64,000 bases of DNA from assembly GCA_002423615.1 (NCBI GenBank), contig DIKO01000047.1, forward strand, positions 14,901 through 78,900. Direction: 5' to 3'. This document shows, piece by piece, positions 8,670-18,138 of this stretch. A model generated the notes under the pieces. That model had not been told where the DNA came from. It did not search any database and saw only the letters and a list, made by a program, of their open reading frames with translations. This stretch comes from Desulfobacteraceae bacterium UBA5616. Lineage in GTDB: Bacteria > Desulfobacterota > Desulfobacteria > Desulfobacterales > UBA5616. Position 1 is the first letter of the stretch. Each line of letters starts with the position of its first letter. A program made the translations under genes and the position numbers.

Positions 8670-10133
8670 ATGGGAAACAAAATACTGATCAACGCCATCG
8701 ATCCGGAAGAATCACGGATTGCGAAGGTTCAGGACAACAAGCTGGAGGAATTTCACATTGAGTCCTCTGCAAGGGAAATCACCCACGGCAATATATATAA
8801 AGGTACCATTATCAGGATCGAGCCTGCTCTCCAGGCCGTGTTCGTGGATTACGGCGCTGAACGAAACGGATTTCTGCAAAAAAACGAAATCCACCCCGAC
8901 TATTTTCAGGACACCGCATCCCCGGACCAGCCCATTCAACACCTGGTAAAACGCGGACAGGAACTCCTGGTTCAGGTGACCAAAGACCCCGTCATGAAAA
9001 AAGGCGCCATGCTCACCACTTATATTTCTCTTGCCGGAAGGTTCGTGGTTCTCATGCCGGGAAGCGAGAATCGGGGCATATCGCGGAAAATCGAAAATGA
9101 AGACGAACGAAAAGCCTTTAAAGAAATCCTGAGCAAAATCGACATTCCCGAAGGATATGGCATTATCATCCGAACGGCGGGAAAAGAATGCACCAAGACC
9201 CAGATCCTCAAGGATTTGCGATACCTCATGCGACTGTGGAAAACCATCAAGGGTAACGTGGTGAACGATCCGGCCCCGGTGCTGCTGCACAAGGAACAGA
9301 ATTTCGTGCTGAGATCCCTCCGGGATTATTTCACGCCGGACGTGGACGAAATCCTCATTGACGACGCCGCGATTTACCGCGAGACCAGGGATTTCGTCAA
9401 TATCATCTCTCCCAAACAATCCAAAGCGGTCAAACAATACAAGGGCGACAAGCCGATATTTTCAAAATACCAGCTGGAACAACAGATTGCGTCCATTTAT
9501 GAAAGCAAGGTGAATTTAAAGTCCGGGGGCTCCATCGTTATCGAGCAGACCGAAGCCCTGGTTTCCATCGATGTCAACTCGGGAAAGGCCACCCAGCAGA
9601 AATCCATCGAAGAAACGGCATTTCAGACCAACATCGAAGCAGCGGAGGAAGCAGCCCGGCAGCTTCGACTCCGGGACCTGGGTGGCATCATCGTCATCGA
9701 TTTTATCGACCTGAAAGATTCCAAACATAAGGCCGCCCTGGAAAAGGCACTCAGGGGTTATGTCAAAAGCGACAAGGCCAAAACCAAAATCGGAAAACTT
9801 TCCCAATTCGGGCTCATCGAAATGTCCCGGCAAAGGATCAGGCCTTCCATCGAGTACGGCGGTTACATTCTCTGCGAACATTGCGGCGGTAAGGGAACTC
9901 GGCCCTCGGTGGAAACCCTGGGCATCCGGTTTCTCAGAAAGCTTCATCTGGAAACATCAAGGGAAGACATCACTGCGGTAAAATGCGTTGTCCCGGATGA
10001 AGTGGCCCATTATCTATTAAACCGGAAACGCAAGGAGATCGCCGAACTTGAACTTCGTCGCAATATCGGCATTTCCATCACCCCCGACAGCCGCATGCTG
10101 CCCGAAGACAGCCAGATTTCCCATGAAAAATAA
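8670..10133 (+). CDS. rng: Ribonuclease G / E family endoribonuclease
   Basis: The start at 8670 (MGNKILINAIDPEESRIAKV) gives 487 residues, the usual RNase G size. An in-frame ATG 87 nt upstream would only add residues that look untranslated. An S1 RNA-binding domain occupies about 35-125 (GNIYKGTIIRIEPALQAVFV). The metal-binding aspartates are D301 in the IDVNSGK motif and D344 in IVIDFIDL. The dimer-bridging zinc link is C402-x-x-C405 (CEHCGGKG). There is no long C-terminal scaffold, so this is RNase G-like rather than full RNase E. It should process rRNA and mRNA 5' ends. purB follows by 24 bp. Confidence 0.95.
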   Translation: MGNKILINAIDPEESRIAKVQDNKLEEFHIESSAREITHGNIYKGTIIRIEPALQAVFVDYGAERNGFLQKNEIHPDYFQDTASPDQPIQHLVKRGQELLVQVTKDPVMKKGAMLTTYISLAGRFVVLMPGSENRGISRKIENEDERKAFKEILSKIDIPEGYGIIIRTAGKECTKTQILKDLRYLMRLWKTIKGNVVNDPAPVLLHKEQNFVLRSLRDYFTPDVDEILIDDAAIYRETRDFVNIISPKQSKAVKQYKGDKPIFSKYQLEQQIASIYESKVNLKSGGSIVIEQTEALVSIDVNSGKATQQKSIEETAFQTNIEAAEEAARQLRLRDLGGIIVIDFIDLKDSKHKAALEKALRGYVKSDKAKTKIGKLSQFGLIEMSRQRIRPSIEYGGYILCEHCGGKGTRPSVETLGIRFLRKLHLETSREDITAVKCVVPDEVAHYLLNRKRKEIAELELRRNIGISITPDSRMLPEDSQISHEK

Positions 10134-10157
10134 ATCCGGACGGCGAGAGGACCTGGA

Positions 10158-11453
10158 ATGATCAAAAGATACACCCGAAAAGAAATGGCGGATATCTGGA
10201 CCGATGAAAACAAATACCGCACCTGGCTTGAGGTCGAAGTCCTGGCCTGTGAAGCCATGGCCGAGGCCGGCAGAATTCCAAAACAAGCCGCTGAGGTGAT
10301 CCGGCAAAAAGCCCGGTTCTCCATTGACAGGATTGAAGAAATCGAGGCTGAGACCAAGCACGACGTCATCGCCTTTCTCACCAATGTCGCCGAGTACGTG
10401 GGCCCCGAAGCACGCTATATCCACATGGGACTGACCTCTTCCGATGTTCTGGACACCTCCATGGCCTGCCTCCTTCAAAAGGCCGGCCAGATCATTCTGA
10501 AAGACCTGGACAACCTCCTTGAGGTCATTAAGAACAAGGCCCTGGAACACAAAAATACGGTAATGATCGGACGGTCCCACGGCATCCATGCAGAGCCCAT
10601 CACCTTCGGGCTGAAACTGGCCGTTTGGTACGATGAAATGCGCCGGAACCGGAAGCGGGTGGAGCGTGGCGTGGAATCGGTGAGCTACGGCAAAATATCC
10701 GGCGCCGTCGGCACCTTCGCCAACATTCCTCCGGAAATCGAAGCTTATGTCTGCGAACATCTGGGAATTAAACCCGCTCCCGCATCCACCCAGATCATCC
10801 AGCGCGACCGCTATGCGGAATTCTTTGCAGCCCTTGCCGTCACGGCATCTTCCATCGAAAAGATGGCCGTTGAAATCAGGCATCTGCAGCGAACTGAAGT
10901 ACTGGAAGCCGAGGAATTTTTTTCAAAGGGGCAAAAGGGATCGTCGGCCATGCCCCACAAACGGAACCCCATCGGTTCGGAAAACATGAGCGGCCTTGCC
11001 CGTATTATCAGAGCAAACGCCCTTGCGGCCCTTGAAAATATTCCCCTGTGGCATGAACGGGACATCAGCCATTCCTCGGTAGAGCGGGTCATTATCCCGG
11101 ACAGCACTATTCTGATGAATTATATGCTGAACCGGTTTTCCGGCATTATTGAACACCTGATGGTCTATCCAGCCAATATGATGAAAAATCTTAACAAACT
11201 CAACGGATTGATTTTCTCGCAACAGGTCCTTCTGGCCCTTGCCGAATCCGGCGCCAGCAGGGAAGACGCCTACGGAAGGGTCCAGGCCCTGGCAATGCGG
11301 GTGTGGGAGGAAAACCAGGATTTCAAGATGTTGATCTTAAATGACGATGCCATCAGAGCGCACCTTACCGCGGAAAAAATTGAAGAAATATTTGACCTGA
11401 AATATCATTTGAAGTATACCAGCGCCATTTTTGATCGCGTATTCAAACCTTAA
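10158..11453 (+). CDS. purB: Adenylosuccinate lyase
   Basis: PurB catalyses two fumarate-releasing steps in purine synthesis: SAICAR to AICAR and adenylosuccinate to AMP. The 431-residue protein has the fumarase/aspartase-superfamily signature SSAMPHKRNPIGSE at 262-275, with the catalytic Ser in the flexible loop. The conserved GRSHGIHAEPITFG has a His at 141, and TSSDVLDTS occurs near residue 95. The length and short N-terminus match the Bacillus/Thermotoga-type enzyme. It lies between RNase G and yajC on the same strand; this is not a purine operon, so expression is probably housekeeping. Confidence 0.97.
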   Translation: MIKRYTRKEMADIWTDENKYRTWLEVEVLACEAMAEAGRIPKQAAEVIRQKARFSIDRIEEIEAETKHDVIAFLTNVAEYVGPEARYIHMGLTSSDVLDTSMACLLQKAGQIILKDLDNLLEVIKNKALEHKNTVMIGRSHGIHAEPITFGLKLAVWYDEMRRNRKRVERGVESVSYGKISGAVGTFANIPPEIEAYVCEHLGIKPAPASTQIIQRDRYAEFFAALAVTASSIEKMAVEIRHLQRTEVLEAEEFFSKGQKGSSAMPHKRNPIGSENMSGLARIIRANALAALENIPLWHERDISHSSVERVIIPDSTILMNYMLNRFSGIIEHLMVYPANMMKNLNKLNGLIFSQQVLLALAESGASREDAYGRVQALAMRVWEENQDFKMLILNDDAIRAHLTAEKIEEIFDLKYHLKYTSAIFDRVFKP

Positions 11454-11463
11454 AGGAGATACC

Positions 11464-11832
11464 ATGTTTGACAATTTAGCCCATGCCATGGGACAAAGCG
11501 GAGCCGCCGGACAGGGAGCAGGCGGATTCACGGCCTTTATCCCCCTGATCCTCATGTTTGTGATTTTTTATTTTCTGTTGATCCGTCCCCAGCAGAAAAA
11601 GGCCAGGGAGCATCGCGATATGATCGGAAATCTGAAAAAAGGAGACCGAATCCTCACCAGCGGCGGTCTTTACGGCAGAATAACGGGAATTGAAGATGCC
11701 ACCCTCACCGTCGAAATTTCGGACAAGGTCCGGGTTAAAATCGCAAGGGGTAATGTGGCGTCCGTTGTCGGGCCGTCAGCCCCACAGCCGCAACCAACGG
11801 AAAAAGCCGACAAACCGGTCGAAAAAAAATAA
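11464..11832 (+). CDS. yajC: Preprotein translocase subunit YajC
   Basis: The ATG at 11464 follows AAAGGAGAT and gives 122 residues. A Gly/Ala-rich N-terminus leads into one transmembrane helix (about 23-42), which ends in the signature FLLIRPQQKKAREH. A small cytosolic domain follows (GDRILTSGGLYGRITGI...VRVKIARGNVASVV), with a Pro/Lys-rich tail. YajC is an accessory of the SecDF complex. It precedes secD and secF, the widespread yajC-secD-secF order. Confidence 0.96.
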   Translation: MFDNLAHAMGQSGAAGQGAGGFTAFIPLILMFVIFYFLLIRPQQKKAREHRDMIGNLKKGDRILTSGGLYGRITGIEDATLTVEISDKVRVKIARGNVASVVGPSAPQPQPTEKADKPVEKK

Positions 11833-12020
11833 CCGGCCAACCAAGCGAAACGCTTCCTCGGCGGTCTTTTCGGAATCTCTCCCATATGGACGACGCACCA
11901 AGTCGGTTTTTCAAGCTGTTCCGGGTTGTCCTGAAAAACGTTGCAGAACACCCGATTCGGCTTTTTTTAAACCTGACATTTTGTCAACTTTTAAATTATG
12001 AAACCGAAAGGAATCAATAA

Positions 12021-13598
12021 TTGAAGACGCTTTCATGGAGAACAGTCGCCAGCCTAGTGGTTCTGATGATCACAATTGTGTATCTTCTTCCGAGCATTAA
12101 ACCCACATTGTGGCCCCACAAAAAAATTAACCTGGGGCTGGATCTGCAGGGCGGCATGCATCTGATCCTGGAAGTCGATGTTGAAAAAGCCATTGAGAAC
12201 ACAATGGAACGCATCAGTCAGGAAATCCGGGCACAGCTCAAGCAGAAACGGATTCGCTATCAGAGCGTTGAACGCACCAAGGACAATCAGGTTCTTGTAT
12301 CCCTTCAGGGACAGGACCAGGTTGACGCTTTCAACAAAATCCTCGACGAAGAGTACCGGGATCTTAAGATAATAAACAGTTCTGCAACGGAAGAGGGATA
12401 CAAGGCTTTTCTCGCCATGCCCGATGAAGAAGTGGAACACACCAAAAAGATGTCCGTCGACCAGGCACTGGAAACCATTCGAAACCGCATCGACCAGTTC
12501 GGGGTCAGTGAACCGGATATCCGGCGACAGGGGGAAAACCGTATTTTAATTCAGCTTCCCGGCGTTAAGGACACCCAGAGGGCCAAGGACCTTATCGGGA
12601 AAACAGCGATTTTGGAATTCAAGCTCGTGGACGAAGGCCACGATGTCGACAGCGCCCTTAAAGAAAATCCGCCCCCCGGCACGGAAATCCTCTACCAGAT
12701 AGAAACCGACCCGGCAACGGGACGGAGCCTAAAGACCCCGTTTCTCCTTAAAAAACGGACCTTGTTGACCGGCGCCCATCTCACCGACGCCAAGGTCCAG
12801 TTTGATTCCCAGTACAACGAACCCTATGTGAGCATTGAATTTGACCGCAAGGGGGCCAGGATATTCGAAGACATTACCGGAGAGAACATTCAAAAGCGCC
12901 TGGCCATCGTGCTGGACAACAAGGTCTACTCGGCCCCGGTGATCCAGGACAGGATCGCCGGCGGACAGGCCCGCATCACCGGGAATTTCACCCATGAGGA
13001 TGCCAGAGATCTGGCCATTGTGCTCAGGGCCGGGGCCCTGCCGGCGCCGGTCACCATTCTTGAGGAAAGGACCGTTGGACCCTCCCTGGGCGCGGATTCC
13101 ATCAACAAGGGGTTCTTCGCCATGTGCATCGGCGGCATCCTGGTAGTGCTCTTCATGGGGGCATATTACAAGACTTCGGGTCTCATCGCCGATTTCGCCC
13201 TGATCCTCAATATCTTTATGATCGCAGCCGGTCTCGCCGCTTTTCAGGCCACCCTCACCCTTCCGGGTATGGCGGGCATCGTCCTGACCATCGGTATGGC
13301 GGTGGATGCCAACGTCCTTATTTTCGAACGGATCAGGGAAGAAATGGAACTTGGGAAAACCCCACTGGCCGCCGTTGATGCGGGTTTCGACCGGGCTGCC
13401 CTCACCATTCTCGATGCCAATATCACCACCCTGATCGCGGCTCTGGTGTTGTTCCAGTTCGGAACGGGCCCGGTCAAGGGATTCGCCGTAACCTTGAGCC
13501 TCGGGGTGATCTCCAGCGTATTTACGGCCCTGGTTCTGACCCGCCAGATTTTTGATTTTCTGTTGATCAACCGACGGGTCAAGCAATTGAGCATTTGA
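12021..13598 (+). CDS. secD: Protein translocase subunit SecD
   Basis: SecD works with SecF to pull translocating proteins across the inner membrane using the proton gradient. The 525-residue protein has one N-terminal helix (about 9-26) and the conserved NLGLDLQGGMHLILEVD start of the large periplasmic domain. Further periplasmic motifs follow, including ALETIRNRIDQFGVSEP, and the C-terminal half has five helices with the GMAVDANVLIFERIREE signature. The start is TTG at 12021, with AAAGGA 8 nt upstream. A 188-bp gap separates it from yajC, and I see no clear promoter or terminator in that gap. Confidence 0.97.
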   Translation: MKTLSWRTVASLVVLMITIVYLLPSIKPTLWPHKKINLGLDLQGGMHLILEVDVEKAIENTMERISQEIRAQLKQKRIRYQSVERTKDNQVLVSLQGQDQVDAFNKILDEEYRDLKIINSSATEEGYKAFLAMPDEEVEHTKKMSVDQALETIRNRIDQFGVSEPDIRRQGENRILIQLPGVKDTQRAKDLIGKTAILEFKLVDEGHDVDSALKENPPPGTEILYQIETDPATGRSLKTPFLLKKRTLLTGAHLTDAKVQFDSQYNEPYVSIEFDRKGARIFEDITGENIQKRLAIVLDNKVYSAPVIQDRIAGGQARITGNFTHEDARDLAIVLRAGALPAPVTILEERTVGPSLGADSINKGFFAMCIGGILVVLFMGAYYKTSGLIADFALILNIFMIAAGLAAFQATLTLPGMAGIVLTIGMAVDANVLIFERIREEMELGKTPLAAVDAGFDRAALTILDANITTLIAALVLFQFGTGPVKGFAVTLSLGVISSVFTALVLTRQIFDFLLINRRVKQLSI

Positions 13599-13634
13599 GA
13601 ACCTGTTTTTAAATTCAACAAAAAGGATAAAGCC

Positions 13635-14672
13635 ATGCGATTTATCAAACCGGATATAAATATCGATTTTATCGGCAAACGAAACATCGCCTTCCTGATT
13701 TCAGGCCTGTTGATCCTGATAAGCCTGGCCTCCCTGGCAATCCATAAAGGGCCCCGGTACGGCATTGATTTTTCAGGTGGAACTCTGATCCAGGTCAAAT
13801 TCCTCTCCGATGTCAAGATTTCGGATATTAAAACCGGTCTCGGCCAACTGAATTTCGGCGCTGCCTCCGTTCAGACATTCGGAGAACACGGAACCCATGA
13901 ATACCTGATCCGTACGGACATTCCCAAGGAAACCGGGGATAATTTCACGGAAAAACTCCGGAAAATGCTCTTCGATGCCACGGGCAAGGAAGTCGAAATC
14001 CGACGCGTGGAAATGGTGGGACCCCAGGTAGGGAAAGACTTGCAGGAAAAAGCCCTTCTGGCCATTTATTACTGCCTTCTCTTGATCGCCATTTACATTT
14101 CAGGACGGTTTGAATTCAAGTGGATGGTCAGCGGGGTAATGGCCGCGACATTGATGGGCCTGGTTTATTTCCTGTCGCTTTTTAACGTGAGTACCGCCAT
14201 TCTCATCAGCGTTGCCCTGTTGATCACCATCGTGCTGTTCTGGTTTCTTAAACTCCCCTACGCCATGGGGGCCATCGTGGCTATTGTCCACGACGTGGCC
14301 ATTACCGTTGGACTTTTCTCGTTGTTCGACAAGGAGTTCACGCTGCCCATTATTGCGGCCCTTTTGACCATCATCGGATATTCCCTGAATGACACCATCA
14401 TTGTTTTCGACCGTATCCGGGAAAATCAGAAAAAATTGTCCCGTCTGTCCTATGAAAGCATGATCAATAAAAGCATCAACGAAACACTGAGCCGCACGGT
14501 TTTAACGTCCGGTACCACCCTCGTCGTCGTGGGGGCGCTCTTTTTCCTTGGGGGGGATATTATCCATGATTTTGCTTTTGCCATTATAGCCGGCATTGCC
14601 GTGGGGACCTACTCTTCCATTTATGTTGCAAGCCCCATGCTGCTGGTCTTTGCGAACAGGGAAAAAAGCTGA
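13635..14672 (+). CDS. secF: Protein translocase subunit SecF
   Basis: This 345-residue partner of SecD has one N-terminal transmembrane helix (about 16-34) followed by GPRYGIDFSGGTLIQVKF. A periplasmic domain of about 90 residues comes next, then five helices with the family motif GYSLNDTIIVFDRIRENQ. It starts 36 bp after secD with AAAGGATAAAGCC before the ATG. secD and secF are separate genes here, not fused as in some Gram-positives. Confidence 0.97.
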   Translation: MRFIKPDINIDFIGKRNIAFLISGLLILISLASLAIHKGPRYGIDFSGGTLIQVKFLSDVKISDIKTGLGQLNFGAASVQTFGEHGTHEYLIRTDIPKETGDNFTEKLRKMLFDATGKEVEIRRVEMVGPQVGKDLQEKALLAIYYCLLLIAIYISGRFEFKWMVSGVMAATLMGLVYFLSLFNVSTAILISVALLITIVLFWFLKLPYAMGAIVAIVHDVAITVGLFSLFDKEFTLPIIAALLTIIGYSLNDTIIVFDRIRENQKKLSRLSYESMINKSINETLSRTVLTSGTTLVVVGALFFLGGDIIHDFAFAIIAGIAVGTYSSIYVASPMLLVFANREKS

Positions 14673-14681
14673 TATCCGGCG

Positions 14682-15791
14682 ATGGAACATCTACCGCCAT
14701 GGTTTGAATTGAAGAAGGTTCCCGGCATCGGGAACCTTCTTTATAAACGGCTGATCGACACCTTCAAATCCCCGGAGCACGTGTTCGGTGCTTCTGCTGC
14801 CGAGCTCACCCGGGTGGACGGCATCACCTCCACGCTTGCCGAAGCCATCCTTCATCGGCCCTTTTCCGACGGGATCCGGCATTATATCGACCGGGTCCGT
14901 GAAAAAGGATTCGACATCGTCACCCTGACGGATCGTGGTTATCCGCCCCTGCTGCGTGAAATTCCCGATCCGCCTCCCTATCTTTACGTTTTTGGAAGCT
15001 GGACTCCGGGCATTGCCAATATCGCCGTCGTCGGATCTCGAAATGCGACGGCCTACGGGCTGGCCGCCACTCAAAAACTATGCCGGGAACTTGCGGCCCG
15101 GAATATCGCCGTTGTCAGCGGAATGGCCAGGGGTATCGACACAGCCGCCCATCTCGGGGCCATAGCGGAAAACGGAATAACCGTCGCCGTCCTGGGCAGC
15201 AGCCTGGACCGAATTTATCCCAGGGAAAATACCAAACTGTTTCACAAAATCGCCGAAAATGGAGCGGTGATCACGGAATTTGATCTTGAAACCGATCCCG
15301 AGCCTCATCATTTCCCCTTAAGAAACCGGATTATCAGCGGCATGTCTCTGGGAACCGTGGTAGTGGAGGCCGCCAAAAAAAGCGGCTCCCTGATCACGGC
15401 CCGATTGTCGGCGGAACAGAACCGGGAGGTTTTCGCCGTTCCGGGAAGCATCGATTCCGGAAAAAGTGAGGGGACTCATGCGTTGATCAAACAAGGCGCC
15501 AAGCTGGTTCAGAGTATCGACGATATTTTAGATGAATTTTCTTATCTTTTCCGGAATGATCCTGTCCCCGGCAAACCCAAAAAATCAGAAATTAAACATA
15601 AATTTTCAGATGAAGAGCACATGGTGATCAGGGCCATGGGGCCATACCCCCTGCATATCGACGACATCATTCGAAAAACGGCCCTTTCCCCGGGGAAGCT
15701 GTCGAGTATTCTGCTTCAGTTGGAATTGTCCGGAGTCATCCGGCAGACACCCGGAAAATACTTTTGCCTGGCAGGCGATGAAAATATTTAA
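14682..15791 (+). CDS. dprA: DNA-processing protein DprA
   Basis: DprA binds incoming single-stranded DNA and loads RecA during natural transformation; it is also widespread in species not known to be competent. The 369-residue protein has an N-terminal helix-hairpin-helix-like region (about 8-65, VPGIGNLLYKRL). The Rossmann-type DprA/Smf core follows (about 95-290), with VVGSRNATAYG, VVSGMARGIDTAAH and AVPGSIDSGKSEGTH. A C-terminal winged-helix domain covers about 305-365. It starts 10 bp after secF. The dprA-topA order seen here is common. Confidence 0.95.
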   Translation: MEHLPPWFELKKVPGIGNLLYKRLIDTFKSPEHVFGASAAELTRVDGITSTLAEAILHRPFSDGIRHYIDRVREKGFDIVTLTDRGYPPLLREIPDPPPYLYVFGSWTPGIANIAVVGSRNATAYGLAATQKLCRELAARNIAVVSGMARGIDTAAHLGAIAENGITVAVLGSSLDRIYPRENTKLFHKIAENGAVITEFDLETDPEPHHFPLRNRIISGMSLGTVVVEAAKKSGSLITARLSAEQNREVFAVPGSIDSGKSEGTHALIKQGAKLVQSIDDILDEFSYLFRNDPVPGKPKKSEIKHKFSDEEHMVIRAMGPYPLHIDDIIRKTALSPGKLSSILLQLELSGVIRQTPGKYFCLAGDENI

Positions 15792-15830
15792 AAATTGAAT
15801 TTTCCGTAAAGGAATCCCGGAGGCATATCA

Positions 15831-18101
15831 GTGGCAAAACCCTTGGTTGTGGTGGAATCGCCCACCAAAGTGAAAACCCTTAAAAAATACATCGGAAATG
15901 ATTTTAATGTGGTCGCCACGGTGGGTCATATCAGGGACCTGCCGCTCAAGCAACTGGGAATCGACATCGAACACGGTTTTCAACCCGAATACATCACCAT
16001 CGCCGGAAAACAGAAGGTCGTTGCATCGCTTAAAAAAGCGGCACAGGGTGTTGACGAAATTTACCTGGCCCCCGACCCCGACCGTGAAGGCGAAGCCATC
16101 GCGTTTCATACGGCGGAGGTTCTGAAAAAAAAAGGAAGAATATTCCGCAGGGTTTTATTCCATGAATTAACGAAAAAAGCCATCCTGGAAGCCATTCTCT
16201 CTCCCAGAGATCTGGACCGGAACAAATACGAAGCCCAACAGGCACGCCGAATTCTGGACCGCCTGGTGGGGTACCAGATCTCACCCCTGTTGTGGAGAAA
16301 GGTCAAGGGGGGATTAAGCGCCGGCCGGGTGCAATCCGTATCCCTGCGCATCATCTGCGACCGGGAACGGGAGATTTACCGCTTCAACCCCGAAGAATAC
16401 TGGTCCCTGACGGCTTTTCTGCAAAGCGACACCCCTCCGGAATTCCAGGCGAAACTGGTTAAAAAAAACGACCGGAAAATCAAGATTCCGGATCAGGCCG
16501 CATCAGACGCCGTTCTTTCCGAACTCTCCGGACAATCTTTTGTGATAGAGGGCATTCTGAAAAAAACCATCAGAAGGAATCCACAGCCCCCTTTCATTAC
16601 CAGCAAACTCCAGCAGGAAGCCATCCGAAAACTCCGGTTTACGGCAAAAAAAACCATGGCGGTCGCCCAGCAGCTTTATGAGGGAATTGAACTCGGACCC
16701 GGTGAACCCGTGGGGTTGATCACTTACATGAGAACCGACTCCACCCGTATTGCCGTTGAAGCCGCCACGGAAGCCATTGAATTTGTCCGAAACCATTTCG
16801 GAGAAGCCTACGCCATCGAAAAACCCCGGTTTTTTCAAAACAAAAACAAAGCCCAGGACGCCCACGAAGCCATCCGGCCGACTTCGGTCCTAAACGAACC
16901 GAATAAAATCGCCGTTCATCTCTCAAAGGATCAGTTGTCCCTTTACCGTCTCATATGGGAAAGATTTGTGGCGTCCCAGATGCAGCAGGCACTGATCGAC
17001 CAGAGTTCCGTCTCGATCAGAGCCGGGGCGTTCACGTTTAATGCCAGCGGATCCACCATCAGGTTCCCCGGTTTTCTGGCCCTGTATAAAACCGCCGATG
17101 ATGAAATGGAAAACCAGGACGCGCAAAGTTCTCACAAGCTTCCGGAACTCGTGGAAGGCAAGGTCTTAACCCTGAACAAACTGGAACCCAGACAGCACTT
17201 TACCATGCCCCCTCCCCGTTTTTCCGAAGCCTCCCTGGTCAAGGAACTCGAAGAAAACGGCATCGGCAGGCCCAGCACCTATGCCGCGATCCTCTCCACC
17301 ATCCGGGACAAGGGATATGTGGAGATGATCAAAGGATATTTCAGGCCCAGCGAATTGGGGTTCATCGTCAATGACCTTCTGGTGGAGAATTTTCCCGACC
17401 TGATCAATGTGGATTTTACCGCCAGGATGGAAGAAGATCTGGACGGAATCGAAACCGACAAAGTCAATTCCCTGGAAATCCTCTCCCGTTTTTACGACCC
17501 CTTTAAAAAAGAGCTGGACAAAGCCCTATCGGGCATGTTGAGCGTCAAGGGCGTAGGCCTTTTAACGGGCCTTTCGTGCCCTCAATGCGGGAAGACCCTT
17601 TATATCAAGGTCGGCAAGAACGGCCCGTTTCTGGCCTGCAGCGGGTATCCGGATTGCACCTTTACCCGGGACTACATCCGGAATGATAAAGGCGAGGTGC
17701 AGCCTGTGGAATCGGCCAGTGGAGAAATGACCGATAAAATCTGCGAGAAATGCAAGAGTCCCATGATGACCCGTCATGGGAAATTCGGTGATTTTCTGGC
17801 CTGCAGCAGATACCCGGAATGCAGGAACACCAAGTCCGTGAACGCCAACGGGCAGGGAAAAAATCTGGGAGTCCCCTGTCCTGAAAATGGATGCTCCGGT
17901 GAAATTGTGGAAAAGCAATCCAAGCGGGGAAAGATCTTTTACGGTTGCAACCGTTATCCGGATTGCACTTTTGCCATATGGGACAAACCCGTCGCCAAGG
18001 CATGCCCCGTCTGCGGATCCAAATTTTTGGTTGAAAAAATGAGCAAAAAAGACGGCGTGTTTCTGATCTGCCCGCAGAAAGACTGCGGGCACAGGGAATA
18101 A
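15831..18101 (+). CDS. topA: DNA topoisomerase I (type IA)
   Basis: This 756-residue enzyme relaxes negative supercoils. It starts at a GTG preceded by GGAGG. The TOPRIM domain (about 3-135) has VVESPTKVKTLKKYIG and the DPDREGEAIAFH acidic triad. The catalytic tyrosine is Y299 in ITYMRTDSTRI, and ENGIGRPSTYA is in the cleavage core. From about residue 580 there are four cysteine zinc modules, three of the GxFLACSxYPxC type and a last, shorter CPVC...CPQKDC one. It is the last housekeeping gene of the purB-topA run. Confidence 0.98.
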   Translation: MAKPLVVVESPTKVKTLKKYIGNDFNVVATVGHIRDLPLKQLGIDIEHGFQPEYITIAGKQKVVASLKKAAQGVDEIYLAPDPDREGEAIAFHTAEVLKKKGRIFRRVLFHELTKKAILEAILSPRDLDRNKYEAQQARRILDRLVGYQISPLLWRKVKGGLSAGRVQSVSLRIICDREREIYRFNPEEYWSLTAFLQSDTPPEFQAKLVKKNDRKIKIPDQAASDAVLSELSGQSFVIEGILKKTIRRNPQPPFITSKLQQEAIRKLRFTAKKTMAVAQQLYEGIELGPGEPVGLITYMRTDSTRIAVEAATEAIEFVRNHFGEAYAIEKPRFFQNKNKAQDAHEAIRPTSVLNEPNKIAVHLSKDQLSLYRLIWERFVASQMQQALIDQSSVSIRAGAFTFNASGSTIRFPGFLALYKTADDEMENQDAQSSHKLPELVEGKVLTLNKLEPRQHFTMPPPRFSEASLVKELEENGIGRPSTYAAILSTIRDKGYVEMIKGYFRPSELGFIVNDLLVENFPDLINVDFTARMEEDLDGIETDKVNSLEILSRFYDPFKKELDKALSGMLSVKGVGLLTGLSCPQCGKTLYIKVGKNGPFLACSGYPDCTFTRDYIRNDKGEVQPVESASGEMTDKICEKCKSPMMTRHGKFGDFLACSRYPECRNTKSVNANGQGKNLGVPCPENGCSGEIVEKQSKRGKIFYGCNRYPDCTFAIWDKPVAKACPVCGSKFLVEKMSKKDGVFLICPQKDCGHRE

Positions 18102-18138
18102 ACCGTTTTTTCTCAACACCATCGCCGAAGGAGATGAA

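Noticed and set aside
10017..10883. 288-codon minus-strand open frame over rng/purB
   Set aside because: It is antisense to two recognisable genes and has no start signal.
12729..13586. 285-codon minus-strand open frame inside secD
   Set aside because: It is fully antisense to the conserved secD and composed of low-complexity residues typical of antisense frames.
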